12,799 nucleotides of DNA from JAMXLO01 sp046735215 (GTDB lineage: Bacteria; Pseudomonadota; Alphaproteobacteria; Acetobacterales; Acetobacteraceae), in contig JBKPSV010000314.1 in NCBI GenBank assembly GCA_046735215.1, forward strand, positions 1 to 12,799, in the 5' to 3' direction. Under the pieces are notes generated by a model. That model was given only the letters and a program-made list of their open reading frames with translations, did not search any database and was not told the origin of the DNA. Of the stretch, positions 1-6,680 are shown one piece after another (positions within the stretch are counted from its first letter, which is position 1; every line of letters starts with the position of its first letter). A program made the position numbers and the translations under genes.

Positions 1-38
1 GCGTCTGCAACGAGATTGGGATTGACGGGTGCGTTCAT
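1..38 (-). CDS. Start of an unidentified gene running off the left edge
   Basis: An ATG at 38-36 on the minus strand opens a frame reading MNAPVNPNLVAD before the window ends. A GGAG Shine-Dalgarno sequence (complement of 46-49) sits seven bases upstream, and the gap from the ferredoxin stop codon is only 22 bases, so this looks like the next gene of the same operon. Twelve residues are too few to identify a family. The upstream neighbours are a putidaredoxin-type ferredoxin and its matching reductase, which commonly serve a cytochrome P450, so a P450 or another oxygenase component is the natural guess. That is inference from context only. Confidence 0.5.
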   Translation of the reverse strand, partial: MNAPVNPNLVAD

Positions 39-60
39 GGCCGTGCTCCACGGTCTGGCT

Positions 61-387
61 TCAGTGCTGTCCTTCCGGCATGCGGACCACAAGGCCGTCG
101 AGGTCTTCGCGCATCGTGATCTGGCAAGACAGACGCGAGTCCGGCTGCGCCACTGCAGCGAAGCTCAGCATCGCAGCCTCCTGCGATCCCGCCTCCGGCA
201 GGCCGATCTTCGGCAGCCAGGCGGCATCGACATAGACGTGACACGTGGCGCACGCACACTCGCCGCCGCAGTCGGCATCGATGCCGGGAATGTTGTTGTC
301 GACGGCGCCGCGCATCACTGACGTGCCGACCGGCACGTCCACGGTATGCGCCGTGTCGTTGTGCTCGATGTAAGTGACCTTCGGCAT
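61..387 (-). CDS. [2Fe-2S] ferredoxin, putidaredoxin/adrenodoxin type
   Basis: This 108-residue soluble protein is a one-electron carrier with a single [2Fe-2S] cluster. The cluster ligands are visible as C40-x5-C46-x2-C49 inside DCGGECACATCHVYV, with the fourth cysteine C88 in SRLSCQI. This spacing is that of the adrenodoxin/putidaredoxin class, not of plant-type ferredoxins, and the length is normal for the class. C44 is an extra cysteine inside the loop. The start at 387 is chosen because an AGGGGAGG Shine-Dalgarno lies just upstream; an in-frame ATG at 432 would add 15 residues of no recognisable domain and overlap the reductase gene. The gene follows the ferredoxin reductase by 17 bases, and the two surely work as reductase and carrier. 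The final acceptor is probably a P450 or similar oxygenase, possibly the gene that starts at 38. Confidence 0.93.
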   Translation of the reverse strand: MPKVTYIEHNDTAHTVDVPVGTSVMRGAVDNNIPGIDADCGGECACATCHVYVDAAWLPKIGLPEAGSQEAAMLSFAAVAQPDSRLSCQITMREDLDGLVVRMPEGQH

Positions 388-404
388 GGTCCTCCCCTGA
401 CTGC

Positions 405-1637
405 TTAACCCGCCAGTTCGCGGATCGAGCATGACACGTCCGCCAGCCTGGACGCTACCACCCGCTTGCGGCGGGCAATCATCATTCGCCCGGCCATGAA
501 CTCTGCCGGCGCGTTCACCGCCTCAACCGCCTGTACGGCACCATCCTCCGCCAGATGGAAGATTGCGAAGGAGCCCGACCCAGGATCGCCGCGGGTCACA
601 GTCTCGACGACATCAAACGGCAGTCCGGCGATCTGCAGGCGTACTTCGTATTGATCGGACCAGAACCAGGGCACCTCTTGTGCCGGGGGTCGTCGGCCGC
701 ACAGATCAGCGGCTGCTTGCTTTGCCTGCTCCAGCGCGTTCGGCACGCTCTCCAGTCGAAAGGTTTGCTGGTACAGCGGCACTGGTCGATGCGTGCAATC
801 ACCAATGGCATAGATCGCCGGATCGGAGGTGCGCGCAGTGAGGTCGACGCGTATGCCATTGTCGCACGCAAGCCCCGCGCCGCTGGCGAGCGCCTCGTTC
901 GGCACTGCGCCAATTCCGACCAGCACGACATCGCATGCGATGGCCTCGCCGTCGGACAGGAGGACCACGGCAACACGCTGCCGGTCACCATCGAACGCCT
1001 GCACGGCTGCGCCGGTGATGATACGAACGCCAGCGCCCGCATGGCGTTGCCGGAAGAACTCGGACAGCGGCTCCGAGGCTACACGCGGCAACACCCGCGC
1101 CTCACGCTCGATCACCACGACCTCGGCGCCGAGCGCGCGTGCCGAGGCCGCGACCTCCAAGCCGATGTAGCCGGCACCGACGATTGCGATGCGCGCACCG
1201 GCCCGCAGCAGGGGCCGCAGCCGATCCGCGTCGGCCTTAGTACGGAGTGCGACGACGCCTGCCAATTGGTTTCCCGGCACCGCGAGCGCCCGCGCATGGC
1301 ACCCGGTAGCGAGGATAAGGTGGTCATACGCCACACGCTCGCCGTTCGACAGCACGACGCAACCAGCCATGCGGTCTATCGCCGCAACCTCACTTCCGAG
1401 CCGCAGCTCGATCCGATTGTCGGGATAGAATGTCGCCGGCCGCAACAGCAGATCGCCAAGCTCCTGTTCGCCTTTCAGCCAGGCCTTCGACAGAGGTGGG
1501 CGCTGATACGGTACCGTCGGTTCGGCGCCGATCAATGTTATCTGACCCTGCCATCCGTACTGCCGCAGCAGTGCCGCCGCCGACCCTCCTGCGTGGCCCG
1601 CACCGACAATCACCACGCGGTTCGCAGTGTCGCTCAT
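405..1637 (-). CDS. FAD-dependent NAD(P)H:ferredoxin reductase
   Basis: This 410-residue flavoprotein should move electrons from NAD(P)H through FAD to the neighbouring [2Fe-2S] ferredoxin. The N-terminal FAD Rossmann motif VGAGHAGG (11-18) is followed by the conserved YQRPPLSK (44-51), the ATG motif (110-112), a second dinucleotide fold VGAGYIGLE (153-161) for NAD(P)H, and the FAD-contacting YAIGDC (276-281). The C-terminal domain has the family's PWFWSDQY (323-330). Length and motif order match putidaredoxin reductase and rhodocoxin reductase. The second fold ends in E177 (VVVIERE), and an acidic residue there usually favours NADH over NADPH. It sits 27 bases after the metallopeptidase gene and 17 bases before the ferredoxin gene. 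Alternative members of the fold reduce Rieske ferredoxins of ring-hydroxylating dioxygenases; the adjacent ferredoxin type argues for the P450-type role. Confidence 0.93.
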   Translation of the reverse strand: MSDTANRVVIVGAGHAGGSAAALLRQYGWQGQITLIGAEPTVPYQRPPLSKAWLKGEQELGDLLLRPATFYPDNRIELRLGSEVAAIDRMAGCVVLSNGERVAYDHLILATGCHARALAVPGNQLAGVVALRTKADADRLRPLLRAGARIAIVGAGYIGLEVAASARALGAEVVVIEREARVLPRVASEPLSEFFRQRHAGAGVRIITGAAVQAFDGDRQRVAVVLLSDGEAIACDVVLVGIGAVPNEALASGAGLACDNGIRVDLTARTSDPAIYAIGDCTHRPVPLYQQTFRLESVPNALEQAKQAAADLCGRRPPAQEVPWFWSDQYEVRLQIAGLPFDVVETVTRGDPGSGSFAIFHLAEDGAVQAVEAVNAPAEFMAGRMMIARRKRVVASRLADVSCSIRELAG

Positions 1638-1664
1638 GCTTGTGACTGCCCCCGCCGCCGACCG

Positions 1665-2051
1665 TCAGTCCATCTCCTGCTCGATCGCCTCGATATCGGC
1701 GTCACTGAAGCCGAAGTGGTGCGCGACTTCATGCACCAGCACGTTGCGCACCAGGCGATACAGGTCCTCTCCGGTCTCAATCCATTCCAACAGGATTGGC
1801 TGGCGGTAGAGAAAGATCAGATCCGGCTGCGGAGCCACATCGCTCAGGCGGCGCTCGGTCAGCGGGATACCGCGGTAAAGCCCGGTCAACTCCCATGCTG
1901 ACTCGATACCGAGATCGTTCAGCGTCTCGTCATCCGGCAGTTCCTCCACGGAGATGCCGACGCCACGCACATGCTCCGCCAGTGGCGCCGGGATGCCCGC
2001 CAGCGCACGGTCGGCCATTTCTGCGATATCGTCGGCGGTCGGCGGCCTCAC
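1665..2051 (-). CDS. Metallopeptidase family protein (PF06262, zincin-like)
   Basis: The protein is 128 residues from a GTG start at 2051. It carries HEVAHHFGFSD (107-117), an HExxH zinc site with E108 as the presumed catalytic base, close to the C-terminus, plus PDLIFLYRQPIL (76-87). Both are typical of the small PF06262/DUF1025 zincin-like family, whose usual length is about 120-130 residues. Its substrate is not known to me. The open frame extends upstream to 2387, but that stretch lies antisense-like in another frame of the MFS gene and does not look like protein. The GTG overlaps the MFS stop codon as GTGA, so translation is probably coupled. The ferredoxin reductase gene starts 27 bases downstream. 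No signal peptide is visible, so a cytoplasmic location is likely. Confidence 0.85.
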   Translation of the reverse strand: MRPPTADDIAEMADRALAGIPAPLAEHVRGVGISVEELPDDETLNDLGIESAWELTGLYRGIPLTERRLSDVAPQPDLIFLYRQPILLEWIETGEDLYRLVRNVLVHEVAHHFGFSDADIEAIEQEMD

Positions 2052-3439
2052 GTGGAGACCTGCTCCAGTACAGCGCGTGACTGATTGATGCCATAACCCC
2101 AGATCAACAGGGCAGGCAGCAGCGCACCCGGGAGCACGATCCATAAGATCCAGCCGAGATGGTTGGGACCAAATGCGTAGAGTGGTCCAAGCAGCGTCAC
2201 GCCGCCCCACGCACCAAGATGGCCAAGCCCATCGGTCCAGGCAAACGCAACGGCGCGAATGCGCGTCGGGTAAGCGACCGCCGTGTAGTTGTACAGGTTG
2301 AACAGAAACAGGCCGGTGCCGATGCGACTGATGATATAGGCGACCACGATAACCGCCAACGTCGGTACCGCCCAGGCGGCGACCCAACAGATCGCGAACA
2401 GGATCGCCATCAAGGCGATGACATCGCGACGCTCGACCTGCTCGCCAAGTCGCGCATTCACCTGGAACGCGGCAAACAACGCAAGATATGCGGCAGCGAG
2501 GGTCAGGAATACTTCATGCGCGGTGGCGCCGTGGTCCACCATGTATACAGCCAGGAACGCACCGACACCGTAGATCAGCCCGGCATAGCCAAACATCCAG
2601 CAGGCGATCAGTACCCAGGTGCGCTGCCGATATTGCGGGCTGGTGAACAGCTCCTTCCAAGCGCCCGGCCCTCGCATCACCACCGGGTTGTCGGCGCCGC
2701 GTGGTTCCGGCAGAGGCCTTGGATCGCGGCGCTGGACCGCGCGCTCATATTCTTCCACGGCGCGCTCGGCCTCTTCGTGCCTGCCGTGCGCCTCCAGCCA
2801 GCGCGGCGACTCTGGCAGCTTGAAGTATAACCACGGAAGCAGGACGACGATCTCGATGATGGCACTGACCCATAGGAACGCGCGCCATTGGTCAGGGATC
2901 AGCCAGAACGCGAGCATATTGACGCTGACCGCGACCAGTGCGGTGACCCCCTGCGACGCCAGCAGCACCTTGTTGCGGACGTCGGGCGAGGTCATCTCGG
3001 ACAAATACACCGAGTGCGTCGCGACGATGCCGCCGACGCCCAGCGTACTGAGTATCGACAGCACCACCATGCCCCAGAAATTGGTGACATACGCGAAGGG
3101 CCAGATGCAGATGCCGCCAAGGAATGTGGCGAGCAGGATCGCCGGCCGTCGCCCGTAGCGGTCGGCAACCCAACTCATTAGATAGACGCCAAGCAGAATG
3201 CCGGCGCCGACCTGCAGTGCCTGGATCACCGCGTATTGATACACATCGATGATGTGATTGGGCCGCCACACAAACGGATACAGCCGCGCACCTATGCCGT
3301 CGGTATCGAAGATGATGAAGCCCCAGGTCACCTCGACCAGTATAGCGAGCTGCCACTGCACCCGCGTCAACGGCAGCCGGTCAATCCGTGCCGCGATATG
3401 GCCGTGAATAGCGCTGCGTGACATAGTCTCTGCCGGCAT
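2048..3439 (-). CDS. MFS transporter, sugar/metabolite porter-like
   Basis: This 463-residue inner-membrane protein has the layout of the major facilitator superfamily, with about twelve hydrophobic segments. The loop 2-3 signature appears as WVADRYGRRPA (90-100). The PESPRWL motif (209-215) and YPTRIRAVAF (390-399) are typical of the sugar porter and metabolite:H+ symporter branches. A long charged central loop (about 216-265) joins the two six-helix halves. The start at 3439 has GGGAG six bases upstream; an internal ATG at 3424 is a weaker alternative. It is the first gene of the minus-strand operon, followed directly by the metallopeptidase (GTGA overlap) and the redox genes. Uptake of the compound oxidised by the downstream electron-transfer system is a reasonable inference, but the substrate cannot be read from the sequence. 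Confidence 0.9.
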   Translation of the reverse strand: MPAETMSRSAIHGHIAARIDRLPLTRVQWQLAILVEVTWGFIIFDTDGIGARLYPFVWRPNHIIDVYQYAVIQALQVGAGILLGVYLMSWVADRYGRRPAILLATFLGGICIWPFAYVTNFWGMVVLSILSTLGVGGIVATHSVYLSEMTSPDVRNKVLLASQGVTALVAVSVNMLAFWLIPDQWRAFLWVSAIIEIVVLLPWLYFKLPESPRWLEAHGRHEEAERAVEEYERAVQRRDPRPLPEPRGADNPVVMRGPGAWKELFTSPQYRQRTWVLIACWMFGYAGLIYGVGAFLAVYMVDHGATAHEVFLTLAAAYLALFAAFQVNARLGEQVERRDVIALMAILFAICWVAAWAVPTLAVIVVAYIISRIGTGLFLFNLYNYTAVAYPTRIRAVAFAWTDGLGHLGAWGGVTLLGPLYAFGPNHLGWILWIVLPGALLPALLIWGYGINQSRAVLEQVST

Positions 3440-3539
3440 CGTTTATCTCCCTTTGCCGGTGGTTTGGTCCCGGCATTGCGGGCATGCTGATGGGCGTGCA
3501 TAGCAGCTGTCAAATCGATAACAGAGTCAGGTACCACGT
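3440..3539. promoter_or_regulatory. Divergent intergenic region between MFS and LLM oxidoreductase genes
   Basis: These 100 bases must hold the promoters of both the minus-strand operon and the plus-strand operon. On the plus strand, TTGCGG (3476-3481) and CATAGC (3499-3504) are 17 bases apart, but each matches the sigma-70 consensus at only three of six positions. I see no strong operator-like palindrome and no alphaproteobacterial LexA box (GTTC-N7-GTTC). The promoter role follows from the divergent gene arrangement; the exact elements are weak guesses. Confidence 0.4.
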
Positions 3540-4562
3540 ATGGCTTCTTCATTTCAGTTCGGTCTCGTCATTCGTGGCCAGGCGGAGCACGGCGAGGACA
3601 TCTCGCGCCGTCTGCAGGAGACGCTGGCAATGGTGCGCCTCGCCGATCGTCTCGGATATGATTCGGTCACCAAGACCGCGCACTACAGCGCGCATCCGTT
3701 TCAGATGTTACAGATGGTGCCGATGCTGGCGCGCTTCACTGCCGAGGCACCACGACTGCGACTGAATGCCGGCGTGCTGTTGCTGCCGCTCTATTCACCG
3801 CTGCACGTCGCCGAGGAGTTTGCCACGCTCGACGTACTGTCCAGCGGCAAGATCATTCTCGGAGTCGGGCTCGGTTATCGCGATGTGGAATTCAAGGCGT
3901 TCGGCATGACACGACAGCAGCGTGCGCGCCGGTTTGAAGCCAACCTGGTTGCGATCCGTCGCTTGTGGACCGAGGAGAAGGTCTCGATGCGGACGTCGTA
4001 TTTCGAATTGGACGATGCATCCTGCCTGCCAAAGCCCCTGCAGCGCCCGCATCCGCCGATCTGGATCGGCGCCAATGCTGATCCCGCGGTGGAGCGCGCG
4101 GCACGTCTGGGCGACTGCTGGTATATCGGTCCGGGAGTGGAACGCGCCACCGTCGAACGTCAGATGGAGCTTTACCGCCGGGCACTCGACTCCGCAGGCA
4201 AGCCGTTCCCGACAGAGCTGCCGATGCGCCGCGAAGTTTTCGTGGCGCGTACGCGTGCAGACGCCATTCGTCTCTGCGCGCCCTATCTCGGCGCAAAGTA
4301 CAAGGCGTATCATGCGTGGCGTCAGGAACTGCCCGCCGACGACAGCGGGTTCGACCAGGAGTTCGAGAGCCTCATCGGCGACCGCTTCCTGATCGGCTCA
4401 CCTGACGAAGTGGCAGAGCAGGTACTGGCGCTGCATCGGAGCTTTGGCGTGAACCATCTGGTGATGAGCACCGAATGGGCCGGCATGCCGGCGAGCCTTG
4501 CCACCGAGACGATCGAGATGATCGCGCAGGAACTGTTCCCGCGCGTCCGCCAAGGTTTGTAA
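3540..4562 (+). CDS. LLM-class flavin-dependent oxidoreductase (luciferase-like monooxygenase)
   Basis: This 340-residue protein belongs to the bacterial luciferase-like TIM-barrel family that uses reduced FMN or F420. Recognisable pieces are the substrate-side segment with TAHYSAHPF (46-54), NAGVLLLPLYSPLHVAEE (76-93), the highly conserved SGKIILGVGLGYRDVEFKAF (102-121), RPHPPIWIGAN (169-179) and the late IGSPDEVAEQV segment. The length is normal. The substrate cannot be inferred; relatives include alkane, nitrilotriacetate and sulfonate monooxygenases and F420-dependent dehydrogenases. The ATG at 3540 has only a weak upstream TCAGG as ribosome site. The gene is transcribed away from the MFS/ferredoxin operon and is followed after 11 bases by the pterin dehydratase gene. 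Sharing a divergent promoter region with a transporter and a redox pair suggests a catabolic or detoxifying role, which is inference. Confidence 0.9.
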   Translation: MASSFQFGLVIRGQAEHGEDISRRLQETLAMVRLADRLGYDSVTKTAHYSAHPFQMLQMVPMLARFTAEAPRLRLNAGVLLLPLYSPLHVAEEFATLDVLSSGKIILGVGLGYRDVEFKAFGMTRQQRARRFEANLVAIRRLWTEEKVSMRTSYFELDDASCLPKPLQRPHPPIWIGANADPAVERAARLGDCWYIGPGVERATVERQMELYRRALDSAGKPFPTELPMRREVFVARTRADAIRLCAPYLGAKYKAYHAWRQELPADDSGFDQEFESLIGDRFLIGSPDEVAEQVLALHRSFGVNHLVMSTEWAGMPASLATETIEMIAQELFPRVRQGL

Positions 4563-4573
4563 GGGAGGATTCG

Positions 4574-4864
4574 ATGGCCACACGCCTGACTGACGCTGAA
4601 CGCGCATCGCTGAAAAACACCTTGCCAGGCTGGTCGATGGTGGACGGCCACGAGGCGATCGCCCGCAACTTCCAGTTTCGCGACTTCAACGAGGCATGGG
4701 GCTTCATGAACCGGGTGGCGCTGCTCGCCGAAAGCCAGAACCACCACCCGGAATGGTCGAACGTGTGGAACCGCGTGCGCATCGAGCTCTCGACGCATGA
4801 TGCCGGCGGCCTGACCGACAACGACGCGAAACTGGCAAAGGCGATCGACGCCTTGCTCGCCTGA
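4574..4864 (+). CDS. phhB: 4a-hydroxytetrahydrobiopterin dehydratase (pterin-4a-carbinolamine dehydratase)
   Basis: The 96-residue protein matches the PCD/DCoH family in length and in its core motif ESQNHHPEWSNVWNRV (53-68). The two histidines and the following Pro-Glu-Trp are the family's active-site signature; the second conserved block ends in LSTHDAGGLTDNDAKLA (72-88). The enzyme dehydrates the 4a-hydroxypterin left by aromatic amino acid hydroxylases, regenerating the cofactor. No phenylalanine hydroxylase gene is in the window, and in many bacteria such genes sit apart from any hydroxylase and may act on molybdopterin or other pterins. A clear GGGAGG Shine-Dalgarno (4563-4568) sits five bases before the ATG. 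The stop codon overlaps the mmcB start as TGATG, so the two are probably translated together. Confidence 0.93.
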   Translation: MATRLTDAERASLKNTLPGWSMVDGHEAIARNFQFRDFNEAWGFMNRVALLAESQNHHPEWSNVWNRVRIELSTHDAGGLTDNDAKLAKAIDALLA

Positions 4865-5331
4865 TGGAACTGTCGTTCCCCGAACGGGCGTTTGCCATCC
4901 GTCGTGCGAGCGCGCGGCTGTGCCTGCGGCTTGGCTGGGCGCCGCTGCACGAGGTGGGACTGCCGAATGGCCGCCGCGCGGATATCCTGGCACTGCGGCC
5001 GGATGGTTGCTTTGCGTGTATCGAGGTGAAGTCGGGGCCGCGCGACTTCCTCACCGATCTGAAGTGGCAGGACTATCGCGACTTCGCCGACGAACTGTTC
5101 TTCGCCGTCGATGTCGATTTCCCCCAGGCCTTGTTGCCCGCCGAGGCGGGGCTGATCGTCGCCGCCGGCCTGGAGGCGGACCTGCTGCGCGAGGCTCCGG
5201 CACATCCGCTCGCTGCCGCCCGCCGCCGTGCGCTGCTGCATCGCTTCGCCTTGCTGGCGGCTGGTCGGCTGGCAACGCTGGAGGACCCAGGCGGTGTCGC
5301 AGATATTCGTGCCGCGCTCAGCGCCGAATAG
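4864..5331 (+). CDS. mmcB: MmcB family DNA repair protein
   Basis: This 155-residue protein fits the MmcB family (PF06319), which has a restriction-endonuclease-like fold. The likely metal-binding core is E30, then D40 in RRADILAL, then E54-V-K56 in IEVKSG, a PD-(D/E)xK-like arrangement. The following DFLTDLKWQDYRDFADELFFAV (61-82) and DFPQALLP (85-92) are strongly family-like. In Caulobacter, MmcB is an SOS-induced protein tied to DNA repair and mutagenesis. Here the ATG overlaps the stop of the pterin dehydratase gene, so it appears to be co-transcribed with metabolic genes, and I see no GTTC-N7-GTTC LexA box in the DNA upstream of the operon or directly before this gene. There is no separate Shine-Dalgarno, which fits translational coupling. 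Nuclease activity is an inference from the fold. Confidence 0.9.
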   Translation: MELSFPERAFAIRRASARLCLRLGWAPLHEVGLPNGRRADILALRPDGCFACIEVKSGPRDFLTDLKWQDYRDFADELFFAVDVDFPQALLPAEAGLIVAAGLEADLLREAPAHPLAAARRRALLHRFALLAAGRLATLEDPGGVADIRAALSAE

Positions 5332-5352
5332 ACGGATGTTGGCGACCGGGCG

Positions 5353-5382
5353 TTGACGTGGCGGATCAGAGGGCTGCATAGG
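5353..5382 (+). promoter_or_regulatory. Candidate sigma-70 promoter for truB
   Basis: TTGACG (5353-5358) matches the -35 consensus at five of six positions. CATAGG (5377-5382), with an 18-base spacer, is a weak -10 element. Transcription would start near 5389, about 20 bases before the truB ATG. The site lies in the 79-base gap after mmcB, where a separate truB promoter would be expected. The evidence is motif matching only. Confidence 0.35.
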
Positions 5383-5410
5383 GCGCCCCCTTCAGGATGC
5401 GAGAGACCGA

Positions 5411-6325
5411 ATGCCCCGCCGCAAGCCGCGCGGCCGTCCGCTCGACGGCTGGCTGATCATCGACAAGCCGCCGGGGCTCACCAGCACCGATGTGGTCAAC
5501 CGCGTTCGCCGCGGGTTCGACGCGCAGAAGGCAGGACACGGCGGCACACTCGACCCGCTGGCCACCGGCGTGTTGCCGATCGCGTTCGGCGCCGCCACCA
5601 AGACCGTCCCATACGTGATGGACGGGACCAAGCTCTATCGCTTCACGCTCCGCTTCGGCGAGGCGCGCGACACCGACGACGCCGATGGCAAAATCACCGC
5701 TATTTCGCCGGACCGGCCGGCGGATGCGATGATCCGCGCGGCTTTGTCGCAGTTTTGCGGCAACATCATGCAGGTGCCGCCGACCTTCTCTGCGGTGAAG
5801 GTGTCCGGCGAGCGCGCTTATGACCTGGCACGCGAGGGCCGTCCTGCCGCCCTCGAGCCGCGTCCGGCCCGAGTCGACTGTTTCGAACTGATCGAGCGGC
5901 CGGATGCGGATACGGCGATCTTCACCGTTGCCTCCGGCAAGGGTGTGTATATGCGTAGCCTGGCGCGCGACCTCGCCATCGCCTGCGGGACACTGGGTCA
6001 CATCGCGTCATTGCGCCGTCTCCGGGTCGGACCGTTCACCGAGGCCCAGGCGACCTCGCTGGACGAGGCCCTGGCCGCACCTGATGCACTGAACGCATTG
6101 CTTCCGGTGGCGACCGCACTTGCTGATGTCCCCCCTCTGGCTCTGACCGATGCCGAGGCAGGTGGCCTCCGGCACGGCCAGGCCATCAGCCTGGTGACGC
6201 TGATGGGCCGCATTCCTGGCACGGCCGATCCGTCCGGTGGATTGGTTCGCGCCATGGCGGGACCGCGCGTCATCGGGCTTGCCCGGCTGGAAGACGGTTG
6301 GATGAAGCCCGAGCGGATGCTGTGA
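5411..6325 (+). CDS. truB: tRNA pseudouridine(55) synthase TruB
   Basis: TruB converts U55 in the T-loop of tRNAs to pseudouridine. The 304-residue protein has the family start DGWLIIDKPPGLTSTDVV (12-29) and the catalytic motif GHGGTLDPLATG (42-53), with D48 as the nucleophilic aspartate. The conserved Y75 in GTKLYRF and the block GEARDTDDADGKI (83-95) follow, then VPPTFSAVKVSGERAYDLAR and YMRSLARDLA further on. The C-terminal region (about 225-304) corresponds to the short alphaproteobacterial TruB C-terminal extension, not a full PUA domain. The ATG at 5411 has only a weak GAGAG upstream. Its common neighbours rbfA and rpsO are absent on both sides here; it follows mmcB and ends opposite a convergent aminotransferase gene. 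Confidence 0.97.
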   Translation: MPRRKPRGRPLDGWLIIDKPPGLTSTDVVNRVRRGFDAQKAGHGGTLDPLATGVLPIAFGAATKTVPYVMDGTKLYRFTLRFGEARDTDDADGKITAISPDRPADAMIRAALSQFCGNIMQVPPTFSAVKVSGERAYDLAREGRPAALEPRPARVDCFELIERPDADTAIFTVASGKGVYMRSLARDLAIACGTLGHIASLRRLRVGPFTEAQATSLDEALAAPDALNALLPVATALADVPPLALTDAEAGGLRHGQAISLVTLMGRIPGTADPSGGLVRAMAGPRVIGLARLEDGWMKPERML

Positions 6326-6409
6326 CCCGCGGCGGGCGGATAGAACTGCGTGACGTGACAGTCCTACGGTCGGCATACGGCGTTGGACGGGGTCAGCGGC
6401 GCGTTCAGT

Positions 6410-6493
6410 GGCGCCAGCCTGACCGTAATGGTCGTCGCTGACGGTGCAGGCAGGAGTACTCTGCCTGGCATCATTGCAGGCGCCAGCCTGACC
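6410..6493. repeat. Pair of 15-base direct repeats
   Basis: GGCGCCAGCCTGACC occurs exactly at 6410-6424 and again at 6479-6493, 69 bases apart from start to start. The first copy can also pair with GGTCAG at 6391-6396 to form an imperfect hairpin. A near-perfect palindrome lies between the copies. The role is unknown; this could be the remains of a short repeat element. Confidence 0.7.
6447..6467. repeat. Near-perfect palindrome
   Basis: CAGGCAG (6447-6453) and CTGCCTG (6461-6467) are exact inverted repeats. The centre also continues the symmetry as AGT/ACT if one inserted G (6454) is skipped, giving ten matching base pairs with no loop. Without a loop it looks more like a protein-binding or repeat-element palindrome than an RNA hairpin. 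No T-tract follows, so it is not an intrinsic terminator. Confidence 0.6.
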
Positions 6494-6636
6494 TTTGCAA
6501 CGACAACACATGAAGAGGGCGAGCGCAGGGCGGTATACTGCCATTGCCCGGCCCGGTGGATTGATCATCAAGAACCCGAGCAGATGAAGTCAGCGATAAG
6601 GCTATCCAATACGATCGGCTGGAAGCTCTCCTCCGA

Positions 6637-6680
6637 CCAGAGCCGGATGGACGCACCCGCCTGCGCTCGTCCGGCTCTGG
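6637..6680 (-). terminator. 11-base inverted repeat just after the aminotransferase gene; possible terminator
   Basis: CCAGAGCCGGA (6637-6647) and TCCGGCTCTGG (6670-6680) are perfect inverted repeats with a 22-base loop. On the minus strand the hairpin begins three bases after the aminotransferase stop codon, the usual place for a terminator or an RNA 3'-end stabiliser. No T-run follows on that strand, so a classical intrinsic terminator is not shown; it may act with Rho or block exonucleases. Confidence 0.45.

Noticed and set aside
555..1901. A 448-codon plus-strand open frame opposite the ferredoxin reductase and metallopeptidase genes.
   Set aside because: It is antisense to two clearly recognised genes and has no family-like sequence. 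GC-rich coding DNA often gives long open antisense frames.
4874..4886. CGTTC-CCC-GAACG as a LexA-like operator near mmcB.
   Set aside because: It lies inside the mmcB coding region, has the wrong spacing for the alphaproteobacterial LexA box, and follows no promoter.
6383..6580. A plus-strand reading from TTG at 6383 with GASLT appearing twice, resembling a repeat-containing protein fragment.
   Set aside because: The repeat comes from the 15-base DNA repeat. The frame has no ribosome site and continues as an antisense shadow of the aminotransferase gene.
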